From NCBI GenBank assembly GCA_039621445.1, contig CP154956.1, forward strand, positions 91,855,934-91,919,933: a stretch of 64,000 nt of DNA, in the 5' to 3' direction. Below, piece by piece: positions 38,796 through 49,317 of this stretch. How positions within the stretch are numbered: position 1 is the first letter of the stretch; every line of letters begins with the position of its first letter. The translations under genes were made by a program, and so were the position numbers. Below the pieces are notes generated by a model, which was given only the letters and a program-made list of their open reading frames with translations, ran no database searches and was not told where the DNA came from. This stretch comes from Euglena gracilis. Lineage: Eukaryota; Euglenida; Euglenophyceae; Euglenales.

Positions 38796-39300
38796 TACAC
38801 CCTATACAATCAGTCAGCTCCCTGGCTTGGTCAGCCCAGATGTCATTGAGGAAGTGTCCAGAAAGATGCTGAAGGATGGACTGGGAAGATGGACCACAGC
38901 CATGACAGAATGGGTACAGAAGATGCAGTCCAGCAGCTGCAGATGTGGACAGATTGGGGTCCACTGCTGTCCAAGGACTGTGATTGAAGGTGAAGCTGAT
39001 CACCATGTACATCCTGTGTCACAAGAGTATGTTTTCAGGGTTTTGGAAGTTCCGCAGCAGCAGAAGAGCCCTGCCATGGCAATTTCATCTGTACAATCTG
39101 TTGGTTTTCAGGAGGTTGAAGTGGAGGAGATTGCAATCATTCCAAGAGTGGAAGTTGCTGTGCAAGCTGCTGAAGAAGAAGACCACCAATCTGAAGAAAA
39201 GATGAAACAAAAAGAGACATCCAAGGAAAGACTAATCAGAAGATCACAATCTAAAAAGAGGAAAAAGGAGGAGCCGCTGAAGCCATTCCCTGTGCGCTGA
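38662..39300 (+). CDS. Basic-tailed ORF following the 2A ORF
   Basis: A frame in the same phase as 38200-38613, open from about 38662 (start Met 38707 if initiated internally) to a stop at 39300, 197 codons from 38707. The N-terminal part is shared with the 41.4-kb copy. The middle has LVSPDVIEEVSRKMLKDGLG and a Cys pair (SSSCRCGQIGVHCC). The C-terminus is strongly charged with a nuclear-localisation-like run (RRSQSKKRKKEEPLKPF). Unknown family. It may be the continuation of the 2A protein interrupted by stops at 38611-38660. Confidence 0.45.
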   Translation, partial: GSLIEPQRSPAFVCAVLEVLKSSMPERSKVRHWVQAKNGHSNNQCTPYTISQLPGLVSPDVIEEVSRKMLKDGLGRWTTAMTEWVQKMQSSSCRCGQIGVHCCPRTVIEGEADHHVHPVSQEYVFRVLEVPQQQKSPAMAISSVQSVGFQEVEVEEIAIIPRVEVAVQAAEEEDHQSEEKMKQKETSKERLIRRSQSKKRKKEEPLKPFPVR

Positions 39301-39833
39301 AACATGTGTGTTTGCTGCGATTTCATTGCAACTCAAGTGTAAGCATTTTCCTTGTTTGGTTTGTGTTTGCCCAGCCACCATTGGTAGAGATTTGCCCTGA
39401 AGGGCACTTTGCTTTTGGGTTTTCCTCTTTTTATTTGCCCAGATTTCCCTTAACAGGGCAGGCACCAAAGAGATGGATGTCATTGCTCCGTTGGGGAAGG
39501 GTCAGGGCACAAAGGGTGGTGGGTATTCTGTTTTGCCCGCACGGGCACAGAAGTACGGCAGGGCACGTAACTGACCAGTGGATAAAGACATTTGGAGCTG
39601 AAGATTTTCCGCCTTGCCCAGAGTTCTGCCCACAGTCCCGTTTTTTTGGCTGCCCATTTCTGGGCACAAAAATCAGGATCCCCTTTTCATGTTTGCCCGA
39701 ATTGCCGCCGGGGTACATTTTTGTTGGCCCCCTCAGGGCCCAGGGATGACTGCTCAGAGGGGGTGACAATTCGGGCACACGGGGGGGGGGGGGGGGGGGC
39801 GCTCGGGTGTGACGGGGGGCGGGGGGGGGGTGT
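39301..39833. other. Non-coding stretch ending in poly-G
   Basis: No gene seen. It ends in a G-rich stretch: about 18 G at 39781-39799, then GGGGGGCGGGGGGGGGG to 39830. Such tracts are prone to assembly and polymerase errors and can form quadruplexes. Confidence 0.55.
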
Positions 39834-40085
39834 GTATTGACACCATTGGGTCTCAATTAGTGGAAACTTCAAAATCCCCGTGACGGAAACTTTTCACTGA
39901 AACCCTTGTATTTTTCAAAGTATTTGATACACAGCACCAATCCAAATGCTTGTGGATTTCTGAGTCATTGTGTTCAGGCTGGTTGCGGCCTGTGTGAAAT
40001 TGTGTGATTTCCCCCTTACATTAGGATGGTCCACTCCTAATTTGCAGCTCTGAACCTGAAATTTGGGTTTTCTGGCTGCAGGGGA
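39834..40085 (+). repeat. Repeat B, first copy (second at 41034-41285)
   Basis: About 250 bp starting TGTGTATTGA(C/G)ACCATTGGGT and ending TTTTCTGGCTGCAGGG or a close variant, direct orientation, 1.2 kb apart, about 93 percent alike by eye. Together with repeat A the order is A-B ... B-A. Non-coding. Confidence 0.88.
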
Positions 40086-41033
40086 CCGGTCCGCCAACAC
40101 TCCAATCCCAGTCCGAACCCCAGGGGTTCGAGCGAAAAAACTCAGGCGCGGCCCGGCTATAACTGTAGCCCTGTCTTTGCATTTAGTGGGGGGGGGGCTG
40201 TGTGTCCAACAGGGTTCGAAGTGCTACCCCCCTCCGGGCGCAGGGGACAGCTCTTCTGCAGCTGTTGGGGGGCAGATGAGCAGAAGGGGGGGCATTGGGA
40301 CCCCCTTGGGTCACACTGGCAGGGGTTTCTCGACAGGGTAATCCAAAGATGCCTCATTGGGCTTCCTTGTCCAGTTTGTCTACCCCCCTCGATAAGGTAG
40401 CCCTGAGGTGGGCCCAATCCCCTGCAGGGATATAAAGTGGGGACTTAGGGCTCACAATCTTGTTAAATGTCTACTCTTTTTTTTTCTTGGACAAGACGGC
40501 TCACCAATGCAGCAAACACAGAATTCTCCAAGAGGAAAACTCCAACAAAAATGTGAAAAGTTCACCTCGAGCTGCACCAAATTCCTGTCTTGGAAAGTCG
40601 GCTTGCCAAAAATAACACAAGCACAGAATGTTCAAGAACAAGAACTACAGCACAGCATACATGACCAGTAACTCCACGTCTTGTGGAGAACTGGGGTGGC
40701 TGGCAGCCAGGTGGACCTCGACCTGGCGCAAAGGTAGGTCTCTTGTTAGGCTGCTGCAGCCACTGCAAACCAAATTCTGCACCACAATTCAAACCAGATT
40801 GATGATGCCAGCAGTAAATCCTCCTTCAGATCCTCAACACTTGAGCATGGGTAACACACATTCTTCCAACAGATTGTCTCCAGATTGAAATTTTTTCACA
40901 GATCTAATCCCAGAATGTCCACTTAAAGTTCAATGCTTCAAATCCCATCTGCCATATCACCTTCCAAGGGTCTTTCTTCACAGCCAACCATCTGACAAAT
41001 GGCCCACAAGCCACGACAACAATTGAACACAAT
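40086..41033. other. Spacer between repeat B copies
   Basis: No gene supported. A C-run/G-run block lies at 40190-40300. Frames up to 92 codons show no domain. Confidence 0.5.
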
Positions 41034-41285
41034 GTGTATTGAGACCATTGGGTTTCAATGAGTGTAAACTTCAAAATCCCTGTGACGGAAACTTTTCACT
41101 GAAATCCTTGTATTTTTCATAGTATTTGATACACAGCACCAATCCAAATGCCTGTGGCTTTCTGAGTCATTGTGTTCAGGCTGGTTGCGGCCTTGTGTGA
41201 AATTGTGTGATTTCCCCCTTGAATTAGGAGGCTCCACTCCTAATTTGCAGCTCTAAACCTTAAATTTGGTTTTTATGGCTGCAGG
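41034..41285 (+). repeat. Repeat B, second copy
   Basis: See first copy at 39834-40085. Confidence 0.88.
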
Positions 41286-41394
41286 GCACCGGGCCGCCCA
41301 CACGGGCAAGTCAGGGCGAGGTTGAAATTTCGACTTGGCAAATTTGACCTGCGAATGCCAATTGACATTCCAAGGAAGGTTCTGAAGGAAGGGG

Positions 41395-41615
41395 GTGTAG
41401 TATTCGCCAAGTCTGCAATTCCTAATTCAAGATTGCAAGGCCATTGAAGAACGCCAATTGTTCTGTAGGGAGCAAAATGCTTACACTGATTGCGTGGGTC
41501 ACTGATTGAACCTCAAAAAAGTCCTGCCTTTGTTTGTGCTGTGCTGGAAGCTTTGAAAAGTTCAATGCCAGGAAGGTCAAAAGTGAGACACTGGGTCCAA
41601 GCCAAAAATGGGCAC
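41395..41615 (+). repeat. Repeat A, second copy
   Basis: See first copy at 38560-38795. Here the frame leads after about 90 bp into the N-terminal side of a non-LTR RT, so repeat A links the 2A-bearing copy and the RT-bearing copy as one element family. Confidence 0.8.
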
Positions 41616-41707
41616 TCAAAAGGAGGCCCTTCAAGCAGTCTCGGACGTGCATTCCACGATCCTGCCGCGTTCAATGACAAGCCCACGTAGCAAACTTTGC
41701 ACGCGCT

Positions 41708-43226
41708 TTGGGAATTCCCGAAGGCTGTGCTGGCTCTAGTTGGAAAGGGTGGGCGAGGACATTGGGCCCGCCTTGGCCGGGTCATTCGCGGCAGGGCGGA
41801 GGCCTTTTTAAGGATGGCGTACAGGATTACAAAAACCCCATTGTTCGCCAACGCTTGAAGAAACTCCACCCTTCCGAAGAGCCCCCGGGCCGAGGGCCAC
41901 CGGACAAGCAAAAAGGTTTGCGCCGCCTTCCGATTGAGGATGAGAGGAGGGACCGGCTGTCTTTGGTGTGCAAGGCCGTCTTCAACTTCGTAAAGGAGTC
42001 CGCGGCAGGCCCATCTGGGCTTAAGCCGGAACACTTGAAAGACATACTAAGCAAAGAAGCAGGAGGCCAAGCGGAGACACTATTGGAGGGACTCTCGACC
42101 TTCGTGTACAGGTGCATCAGCGAGGGATTGCCTGCTGGTGCGGCCGAGATTCATACATCTGCACGCCTCACACCCCTGCGCAAGGTGAAGCCATCGACGG
42201 CTGTGGACAACGCGGGAAACCTCATCCGTACCACACTGGATCCCACACAAGAAGGCACCCGCCCCATCGCCTCAGGGGAGTGCAAGTCAGCAAAGTCTTG
42301 ATGCGCCAACCGGCCGTCCGAAAATTCACGCTGCAAGGGCTGCCAGGTCCGTTCGGTGTGGGCTGTCGGAATGCATGCGGGCTCATTGGAATGGGCCTTG
42401 AACACATTGTCACCACGCTACCCCAAGGAGGGTCCCGGGACTGGGGAATTCTGCAACTAGACTTCGCCAACGCGTTCAACGCCATCCGAAGGGACTCCCT
42501 CTTGGAGGCATCGCGCGAACGATGTCCAGAAATGGTGACGTGGTTACATACCTGCTGCGCCGAGCACTCCAGCTTGTTCCTTGGTGATGCGTGCCTTCGA
42601 AGCCAAACGGGAGTTCAGCAAGGTGACCCCTGTGGACCGGCCGCCTTCGCTCTTGCAATCCAAAGCCTTGTGGAGGAATTCCAGGCAGTGTGTGGATGCA
42701 GACATGGCATTTAGATGACGCCCACATCGTGGGGAACCGGCGCCAACTCGAAGCGGTGGTGCACGTCTTGTTGGAGAAGGGACACCCGATTGGTGTTGCC
42801 TTGAACGCTTAGAAGTGCACACCGCGGGGACCCGCCTTCAACGCAGAGTTGGGCTCTCTCCCGCAAGGGACAAGCGAGCTGCAGCGTATCCCTGTCACTC
42901 CCTACGTGCCGGGGTCAGGCCTCAAGTCGTTGGGAGTGTCAGTTTTTCGCCCAGAAGATCAAAGCTTTGCAGATCGAGTGTGGTTCAGACGTTGCGAGGC
43001 GGCCTTGAAAGCATGCTCTCTCCTGCAAAATGTACCTTCAGCATACATCCAGTTCACAATCCTCCGAATGTGCTTGGATGCCAGCAAAGTTAACGATCTG
43101 TTGAGGACCACACCAATCACCTTGGCAACCGCCCAGTGCACCAATCACCTTGGCAACCGCCCAGTGCACCTTGCTCAGGAAAACCTTGCGAAACACGATG
43201 AGTGTCATTTCCGAACGGCCTCTTGA
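41708..43226 (+). pseudogene. Non-LTR-type reverse transcriptase, frameshifted
   Basis: Three frames in order. 41708-42290: SAAGPSGLKPEHLKDILSKE, ARLTPLRKVKPS and GTRPIASGECKSAKS (RT motifs upstream of the palm). 42290-42700: LPGPFGVGCRNACGLIGMGL, WGILQLDFANAFNAIRRDSL (motif A; catalytic Asp in LDFANAF) and TGVQQGDPCGPAAFALAIQS (motif B). 42705-43226: WHLDDAHIVGN, with the HLDD active site at 42708-42719 in place of the usual YxDD, then a thumb-like region (GLKSLGVSVFRPEDQSFADR). A TAG at 42810-42812 adds a third lesion. The GPSGL and GVQQGDP(L/C)GP patterns are typical of non-LTR and related RTs. No endonuclease domain is visible. Truncated at about 43278 by fusion to ORF3 sequence. Confidence 0.85.
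43108..43168. repeat. Tandem duplication of about 30 bp
   Basis: ACCAATCACCTTGGCAACCG followed by CCCAGTGC occurs twice back to back near the 3' end of the RT fragment, 5' of the RT/ORF3 junction. Confidence 0.9.
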
Positions 43227-43278
43227 ACCCCGTCTTGCCGCGTTTGCGGCCCAGGAACAAATGCCAACACTCCGTCAG

Positions 43279-45290
43279 ATGGTTTAGGCACAAATGCCGT
43301 ATCCTACCCCGTCACATATGTCTATATGTCAGCCCCCGCTCAGGCACAAATGCCGCACCCCGCTCAGGCACAAATTCCTCCCCACTCTCAGGCACAAATG
43401 CCGCCCCCCTCAGGCGCAACCGCCACCTGTCGCTCCTGCGGCGCCTGTGCCAATGGGAGCTGTATCTGCGGCACAGCCCCAACAAGCATATCAAGTTCCA
43501 ATGGAACAACCACGACCTCAACAGATGCACCACGTTCCAATGGAACAAAAACTGTATGCGAGACAGGGCCAGGCATCACCTATGGAGCAGGCGCATTACG
43601 CCATGCCTGGTCCCTCACCTCCCATCCTGTATAAGCCACAATATGTCATCTCTCAACAACCCCAACACCCACCCCAACTCAAAACCCAACCACAACCCCA
43701 GCACGTACAGGGTGTGCTACCACCACACCTTGTACACGCCGTACAGGCGGTTCCCACACCTTTTGCTGCTCATCCCGTTCGGGAACCTGCGGCCCAAAGC
43801 ACAGTCAGCACCAATAGCACATCCACTTATTGTATTCCCGAGACTCATGAGACACCTCAGGTACTCCAGGCCGCACCAACGGTGCCATATCCCGCATACA
43901 ACGCAGAACTGATGAATCTGGCGGAGAAAACCCTGCGGACTGCACTGCGCGCCAGCACACTTGAAAGAGCGGATCCATCCTTACAGGTGTTGTGGGATAC
44001 CCACTGTCGTCAGACCCTGGGCTTGGCCAATACGCCTATCGCACAATGGTGCGGCTGTGGCCAAACCATCATGTCAGGGAATGTGTACTTCATGCCAGGA
44101 GAATATCATCCGGATGTCAGCATGCGTAGAATGGGTGTACACGTACCGCCGATGACGCCGATACGTCATCACCCCGGTGCATTCACCAAATACTTGCGTG
44201 AGCAGAGCCCGTCAATAGACGAAAGCGACGCACGTGAATATTCAGCACCAACTGTGCAGCTATCGCGAATCTTTCGCGACACAACATCACCACCTCGCAT
44301 GCCAAGACCATCTACACCCGAATATCGGGAACCCCCAACGCGATACGTGTCTCAGCGAATGACGCAATCGTCAGAAGCATGGCGACAATTTCCATTTTTG
44401 GCCCACCTGGAACCTGGAAGTCAGCTGCCCGTAACCCGTGACCAGGCTGTGGCTCAGGAGCCCACATCCTGGGCTGAGAAAGTGGAGCAAGCCAAGCCCT
44501 AAGGCCGTATGGCCGTGGAAGAGGAAGTACCAATGGTACATGAGCCCCTTCAAGAACCTCGTTTCACCTCCCCCCAGCAGGAAGCCAGATATTATCCATC
44601 CCTAGAACCCTTGCAGGGTCCACCGTCTGCTGAACGCAGACATGCGACGCAGCCGTACAGGCCGGCAGTCCTGGGTAGCAAAAGAGGCAGGCCAGAATCT
44701 TCATCCCCAATGGGGAGACCAAAACCCATGCCCGAGCCAGACAGGCTACCTCAGCACAGCATCGGCGCGTATTGGGTGGCTAACATGCCGCACCCCCTCC
44801 CGTGGCCACGCCGTTTGCCCCACCGGCTAATCCAGCACCAGCAGCGCAAGCCGCCAGCACGGTACCCGCAAAAAGCTGTGCCACAGGCGCAGGAAGCGCC
44901 AAAAGCACCAACAGCGTCAACAGCGGCCACAGCGCCACAGCCTGTAGCAGCGTAAATGGCGCCACAACCTCAAGAGGCACCAGTACCTCCATGCCAACAG
45001 GCCAGGACAGAGGTACTGCCTGTTCCTGAACCCACTCAGCAACAGCTCCAGAAGGCCGAACTGGCCCAACGTGCTCGACTTCAGAAAATTCTCGACGACA
45101 CGCGAGAAAGTCTCTGCAACCCCACTTCCGTCGACCCGCCTGGAGGCGAACCACTCCCTATTACTAATCCACCGCTATTGGCGGTTATGCAGGATTAACC
45201 TGACGCGTACCAGCAGGCTAAATGGCTTTCGCCCCACAGGAATTGCTCGGACGAGCAAGTGATATGAATCCTGCCTTTCTGGGGAGTAAT
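43279..45290 (+). pseudogene. ORF3, second copy (collinear)
   Basis: Plus-strand copy of the chromovirus ORF3. The main frame 43294-44502 (402 codons) runs through QAQPPPVAPAAPVPMGA, Gln/Pro repeats, LMNLAEKTLRTALRASTLER, the Cys motif IAQWCGCGQTIMSGNVYFMP, EYHPDVSMRRMG, YLREQSPSIDES and LSRIFRDTTSPPRMPRP. Then 44509-44955 (QEPRFTSPQQEARYYPS or close, AVLGSKRGRPESSSPMGRPK) and 44956-45198 (VLPVPEPTQQQLQKAELAQR). It lacks the inversion, the LTR insertion and everything before about 43279, and ends at about 45290. It shows the original domain order and gives the empty site for the LTR element. Function unknown. Confidence 0.75.
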
Positions 45291-45299
45291 GGCGTAACG

Positions 45300-45395
45300 T
45301 GGAGCCCCCACAGTGCCCCACAGTACTGTGGAGTACCCCACACTCCACCCCACTGTCACCCCACACTCCCCCCCACACTCACCCCCAGTGTCACC
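45300..45395. repeat. CCCCACACT-type low-complexity repeat
   Basis: Irregular tandem units CCCCACACTC/CCCCACTGTCAC at the junction between the ORF3 copy and a gypsy RT fragment. Confidence 0.85.
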
Positions 45396-45715
45396 CAACA
45401 CTTAATTTCTATGATTGGCAAAAAAACTGCCTGTGCCTTGCTTCTGGAGTTCAATTTTCCGTAATGAATGACCATCCTTCTGGTACTTGACCCTTTTTTG
45501 TCCACCAAAAATGTGGGGCTGCGCACCTGGGGGATTTCACCAACTGGTAATTGTTCAATCAAACCTGACTTTAGTAGTTCTTCACACTGAAGGTCAATTT
45601 CTTTTTCATCCTCATGGGGCATGGGCCAACACTTTTGCTTTAGGCGTTTCCCTTCCCATTCAGGCTTCAGCTCAATGTCCATCAAAACAGGCAGGGGGAT
45701 GACTCAGAAAATGTA
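45396..45715 (-). pseudogene. Gypsy-type RT N-terminal fragment
   Basis: The minus frame 45685-45356 reads the fingers of a Ty3/gypsy RT: GKRLKQKCWPMPHEDEKEID, QCEELLKSGLIEQLPVGEIP, SPTFLVDKKGSSTRRMVIHY, then GKLN and LPIIEIK. It stops before the palm. It is not the same family as the chromovirus at 24.5 or 50.9 kb (different linker and motif sequence). The palm and everything downstream are missing, replaced by the CCCCACACT repeat. Confidence 0.75.
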
Positions 45716-45754
45716 GGCAATGGTCCAAAAACATAAGAAAATTTCACCAAAAGC

Positions 45755-46115
45755 TCATAAAACCCGGGTGGTCTCTGAGATTCTCAACTTCTTTCTGAAA
45801 TTTATATTTTCCGTAAACAATTTGCTGCTTTTTTCATCAGCCTTTTTCCTGGCCTCCAAAGTCCAAATCTTTTCATGTAAAACTTCGGAAAGGCTTTTGA
45901 GTTCAGCCATCTTGACTGCTGCCTTGGAAGTCTTCACATGTGTTAAAAACTGAACATCTTCCACAGGCTGGGACAGCTAGAAAAACAGCACCTCCACATC
46001 TTTTCTCACCTCCTGAAAAAGACTCAGCTCACTTTCAATGTCCCTTTTCAATTCAGCCAAAAAATTGATGTTTTCATGCTCACTCATTGGTTCAAACAGC
46101 ACCACATTGTCCATC
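45755..46115 (-). CDS. Coiled-coil gag-like frame
   Basis: Minus-strand reading from about 46115 with one in-frame stop near 45976: MSEHENINFLAELKRDIESE, then LSLFQEVRKDVEVLFF, stop, QPVEDVQFLTHVKTSKAAVK and MAELKSLSEVLHEKIWTLEA. Heptad-like pattern with Leu/Lys/Glu. It sits just upstream of the gypsy RT fragment on the same strand, so it is probably its gag or gag-pol linker. It resembles in kind the coiled-coil gag of the nested LTR element. Confidence 0.4.
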
Positions 46116-46119
46116 TTTT

Positions 46120-46732
46120 ATTTCACCTTTTAATCTGGTTCTTTGGGGGGAACAGTTTCCAAAGGAAAACTTGGAATTTCAAAAACTTGAGGTGTGTTTC
46201 CATGGTTCGCATTTGCGCTTTGCATTTTTAATGAAAAGTTGGAAAAAGTTTGTAAAAAATCGTCAAAATTGTAAACGTTTGGGTGAAAAGACCCAAACAA
46301 GGTGGGGGCTCAGAACCTTTGTGATGCAGACGTAGCCACTTGTGACACTGAGACACCTCGCCCGCGCGTACGCACCTTTTTCTGAGTTTTTGTTTGGTCT
46401 TTCGACCGTTAAACATATTCTTATACCAAGTGTACGTCCCACCTCGGCTTTTCTACTTATGCTTTCCTCCCGAAAAGCCCGTGGGGGGAGTAACAATAAA
46501 ATTTGCTTCCCTTTTCTCCTTTGATATCCAAGCACAAAGGCAAAGAGAATTGGTGGGACCGCAGTCCCTTATATGAAAGTGACTTTTGCCCTTTCGAGCT
46601 TTGTAAAAGAAAGAAATAAAACTTCTATTCAAATGGGACTTCGCCCTCAGAACTCTAAAAGAGAATTGCAAAGCACCAAACCCTGTAACCTTGAATTAGG
46701 AACCAGTTACTTTTGCTAAGCTTTTGCTAGCT
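46120..46732. other. Non-coding stretch, possible diverged LTR or leader
   Basis: No gene. Shares short blocks with 31.0-31.4 kb (see that entry), including AAGTGTACGTCCCACCT and an AATAAAACTTC-type signal near 46617. It could be a decayed LTR, but no paired copy is established. Confidence 0.35.
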
Positions 46733-47107
46733 CTAAGATTCTCTCTTTGTCTTATGGTTTAAGCGTACCACTGTGTACTGCCCCGCCGTGGACAGATTGT
46801 AGGCCGTAATCCATTGTATCTGGTACACAGTGCCATGGCAGAATGGGACGCCTGGTACACACCCTGCCCCTGGCGTTGAGGCACGGCGGCAGGTGGAGCC
46901 CATAGTGGTGGAGGGTCCCCCTCCTGTCCGCCCCCCCCCTTGAGTGGACCCCTGTGCGACGGAAGCCCCCCTGTGGATGCGCCAGGGTGCACCTCCCACA
47001 GACCTGGTCCTTGTCTGAAATCCTTGTGGCCAGAATGCCTGGTCCAAATGGGAAATCGGGCATAGCCCTGGGAGGGGGATGTGTACCAAGCGTATGCTTC
47101 TGTCCAC
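46733..47107 (-). CDS. Weak ORF between retroelement fragments
   Basis: A 124-codon minus frame whose last third reads as ordinary protein (HGTVYQIQWITAYNLSTAGQ, then VVRLNHKTKRES). The N-terminal two thirds are Gly/Arg/Ser-rich. No family recognised. Possibly a retroelement remnant. Confidence 0.22.
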   Translation of the reverse strand: MDRSIRLVHIPLPGLCPISHLDQAFWPQGFQTRTRSVGGAPWRIHRGASVAQGSTQGGGRTGGGPSTTMGSTCRRASTPGAGCVPGVPFCHGTVYQIQWITAYNLSTAGQYTVVRLNHKTKRES

Positions 47108-47129
47108 TTCCGTTGAGGAAGTTAGGATG

Positions 47130-47420
47130 GCAGCAGATCCTATTAGGATTTCCTAATGGGTGCCCCTTCTCTCTCCACAGGTGGTATTCTGTTATATTCT
47201 TGTCTTTCCTTTTCTCCGGGCCGGACTTGGATATCCAGTCCGTCCTCCCTGCATTGCTCTGTGCTTTGCTTCTTGGGAAGTTGGGAAAAGGGTTTTTCTG
47301 TCACTCTGATTTTCAGTTCCCAAGTAGGTGCGCCAAGGCGAAATTGAAGGCTTTTTGGGATTTGGGAAAGGGAAATTGGGAATCGGACGTGCACTCCAAT
47401 CCATTGATCTTGGGTCCATT
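47130..47420 (+). repeat. Dispersed repeat with TTTCCTAATGGGT...CCACAG head
   Basis: Starts with AGGATTTCCTAATGGGT then CTCTCTCCACAGGTGGTATTCT, which also occurs at 8530-8590. Its second half matches the reverse complement of 6925-7120. The CTCTCTCCACAG|GTGG head looks like an intron acceptor followed by exon, but the translated part is not recognisable. Confidence 0.6.
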
Positions 47421-47439
47421 GTTCTTCCTCAATGATATA

Positions 47440-47520
47440 TTTGATATACCGCACACGCCGGCGCCCCTTGGGCTGATGGAGTCGCCGCATAGGCGGTTGG
47501 GTGATAGGTAGGAAGCTGGT
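47440..47520 (-). pseudogene. ORF3 N-terminal remnant behind chromodomain copy 2
   Basis: The minus strand aligns with 21236-21320 (GCCTATGCGGCG, CAAGGGGCGCC, GCGGTATATCAA), the start of ORF3 in copy 1. It is separated from the chromodomain by the same kind of spacer (GGCC-TA-GGCC near 47535). It shows that the chromodomain-to-ORF3 arrangement existed in both copies. Confidence 0.6.
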
Positions 47521-47729
47521 GAGAAAAAGGCCCTTAGGCCGCTTTCAACATTTATTTACATAAATTTCTATGTTCTTTCAGTTTCTGGGGTCTTTCAGCA
47601 AACTTTCGAGATACCAATACTTTCCAGTAACTCTTCCAAGTCAAGCACAAGTATTGGCTGCCATATTGAGGGGTGAAGTGATCAGGATTGGACCCGCCTG
47701 CAGAGAGGAGGTCATATATAAGCCTGGAA

Positions 47730-47975
47730 TTAGGAAGTTCCGAAAAGCGGAACCTTCCGCAGATGGTCTTTTTTGGTGTTTTGTCCTGCCTGGAGGCGCA
47801 CCCAGGGGCCGCCGCCAACATTTCTTTTATTCCATAGCTTCCAGTCCTGTTGCACACAACCGACAAAACTGGAGGCTGGCTCCCAGGTGTCCTCCTCTGA
47901 CCCATAGCCTTTCCACCTGACATTCCCGTAATGGACTCCCCGATCAATTTTGTGCTCGAGAATTTTTTCCACCAC
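47730..47975 (-). CDS. Chromodomain, chromovirus copy 2
   Basis: VEKILEHKIDRGVHYGNVRW, then KGYGSEEDTWEPASSFVGCV and QQDWKLWNKRN. It differs from copy 1 by several substitutions, including Gly for Trp at the HYW position and Asn for Lys beside it, which would damage the aromatic pocket. It ends in frame into unrelated sequence at 47730. Confidence 0.88.
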   Translation of the reverse strand: MVEKILEHKIDRGVHYGNVRWKGYGSEEDTWEPASSFVGCVQQDWKLWNKRNVGGGPWVRLQAGQNTKKDHLRKVPLFGTS

Positions 47976-47978
47976 AAA

Positions 47979-48255
47979 TCATCTGTTTCCGGCAATTTTG
48001 AACGGGGCTTGAAATAAAGGCACGGAAGTGCTTGCCATTAGGCGGGGAAAGGTATGGCTTGAAATCATCCATGTGAACACCATCGATCCCGTTGGGCCGT
48101 GCCACCCTATAGCGGCCACATCTATCAACGCGTTCGAGAATTTCACAGGGCCCGAGCCAGAGGTGGTCCAGCTTGGAAGATTGCATGCGGGTGCGGCTAT
48201 TTCGTACCCACACGCGGTCACCAGCACTGTAGCCAGGTGTTTTGAATTCTTGCAA
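47979..48255 (-). CDS. GPY/F-like linker, chromovirus copy 2
   Basis: One open frame holds FKTPGYSAGDRVWVRNSRTR, LDHLWLGPCEILERVDRCGR, YRVARPNGIDGVHMDDFKPY and LSPPNGKHFRAF. It joins integrase to the chromodomain. It preserves the frame that copy 1 has lost. Confidence 0.75.
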
Positions 48256-48459
48256 AATTTATTTCTCTTTTGAGAATGGTTGTAAATTATGTCTGTCTGA
48301 ACAGTAGGTTTTTGAGAGACTCTGCTTCTGAGAACCATGTCTCACAAGTTACGCTACTTCGAGCTGGTCTCTCTGGTGGTATATCCCCAATCGCCGGCTG
48401 GTCACGCCAAAAAACAATTTTATATGGGGAATGTTGTAAAACTAATCCCGGTATAGTTT

Positions 48460-49067
48460 TCAAAGGAGGGAAATTGGCAAAACCTGGACCCAGATTTTTT
48501 GTGAGTCAGCCAGTGAAAGGCGGAGCGTATTTTCAACAGCCTTCACTGCAGCCTCGGCGCGGCCATTTCCCTTCGGGCGATATATAATGGAAAAATGCTG
48601 TTCGATTCCCAGCAAACCGCATAGGGTTGTGAAGAATCGGGTAGAAATCAAATCATCTTGAACACGTCACATTATGCAAATACACTTCTCCAGAAAATTA
48701 TGCACTAAAATTTGCGCGGTGAACCCTGCCTTTTGGCATAGAATGGCTACTATGTGACCACTCAGCCTGCAGACGACAACAAAAACGTAATCGTAAATTT
48801 TGCTGTCTGGTCTTTTGCAAGGTTCTAATTCAAGAAAATCCAAGCAGAGGGACGTATAAAAGTCAGGGGTGCGAGGGGAAAGTCCAGCGTACCAGGGGGG
48901 TACCTTTGCGTGGTTTCACAGCTTGACAGATTTGGCACCGTTGCGAGATTTGCAAGCAGCGCGAATGCAGTTCTCTTTCTTTCAGGGTTGTACAATATCT
49001 GCCACCCAGGAAAGAATTTGTCGTTTGCAGTTGTGATCGATGATGTTTTGGTTGGTACACCCCTCAC
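48460..49067 (-). pseudogene. Integrase core, chromovirus copy 2 (degraded)
   Basis: Minus frames 49067-48825 (NPERKRTAFALLANLATVPN ... FIRPSAWIFLN, end of the finger and first Asp region) and 48651-48460 (TRFFTTLCGLLGIEQHFSII, PKGNGRAEAAVKAVENTLRL, the region before and after the catalytic Glu). The second catalytic Asp region is lost in a small deletion or rearrangement around 48650-48700. The H2C2 part is broken by the flipped RT segment at 49017-49172. Confidence 0.75.
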
Positions 49068-49172
49068 TCAGCGAATACCTGCAAGAATATTCTGGACCTT
49101 CACTATCGTAATGTTCGCACGGTATTCAACGCATTTCTCAAGCATACACTTTTTTTCAAAGGTGCCGCTCCA
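49017..49172 (+). pseudogene. Flipped RT active-site segment inside integrase
   Basis: The plus strand here reads VVIDDVLVGTPLTQRIPARI and TFTIVMFARYSTHF, which in copy 1 is minus-strand RT (YNDDVLVGTPPLQRIHTRIF, 24045-23950). In copy 2 the RT at 50.3 kb lacks exactly this stretch: sequence jumps from the CTTCGCGAAATAA block to ATTGGATAATGCGCTGA. The segment therefore moved about 1.2 kb and inverted, landing in the integrase finger region. Confidence 0.8.
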
Positions 49173-49317
49173 GGGTGCCCCTCGTTGCAGTAACACAAAA
49201 TTGCGTCATCAACCAAGGCACGGGGTATACATTACTTATATCCCGCATCATCACAAAACAACAGAAAAGGAGAGAAGGGAACATTATATACAACTTCGTC
49301 ATTGTGCAGCTTACGCA

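Noticed and set aside
41708-43226. Group II intron or bacterial retron RT
   Set aside because: Motifs (GPSGL, LDFANAF, GVQQGDPCGP) and the eukaryotic context fit a non-LTR-type RT; no maturase domain or intron structure is visible.
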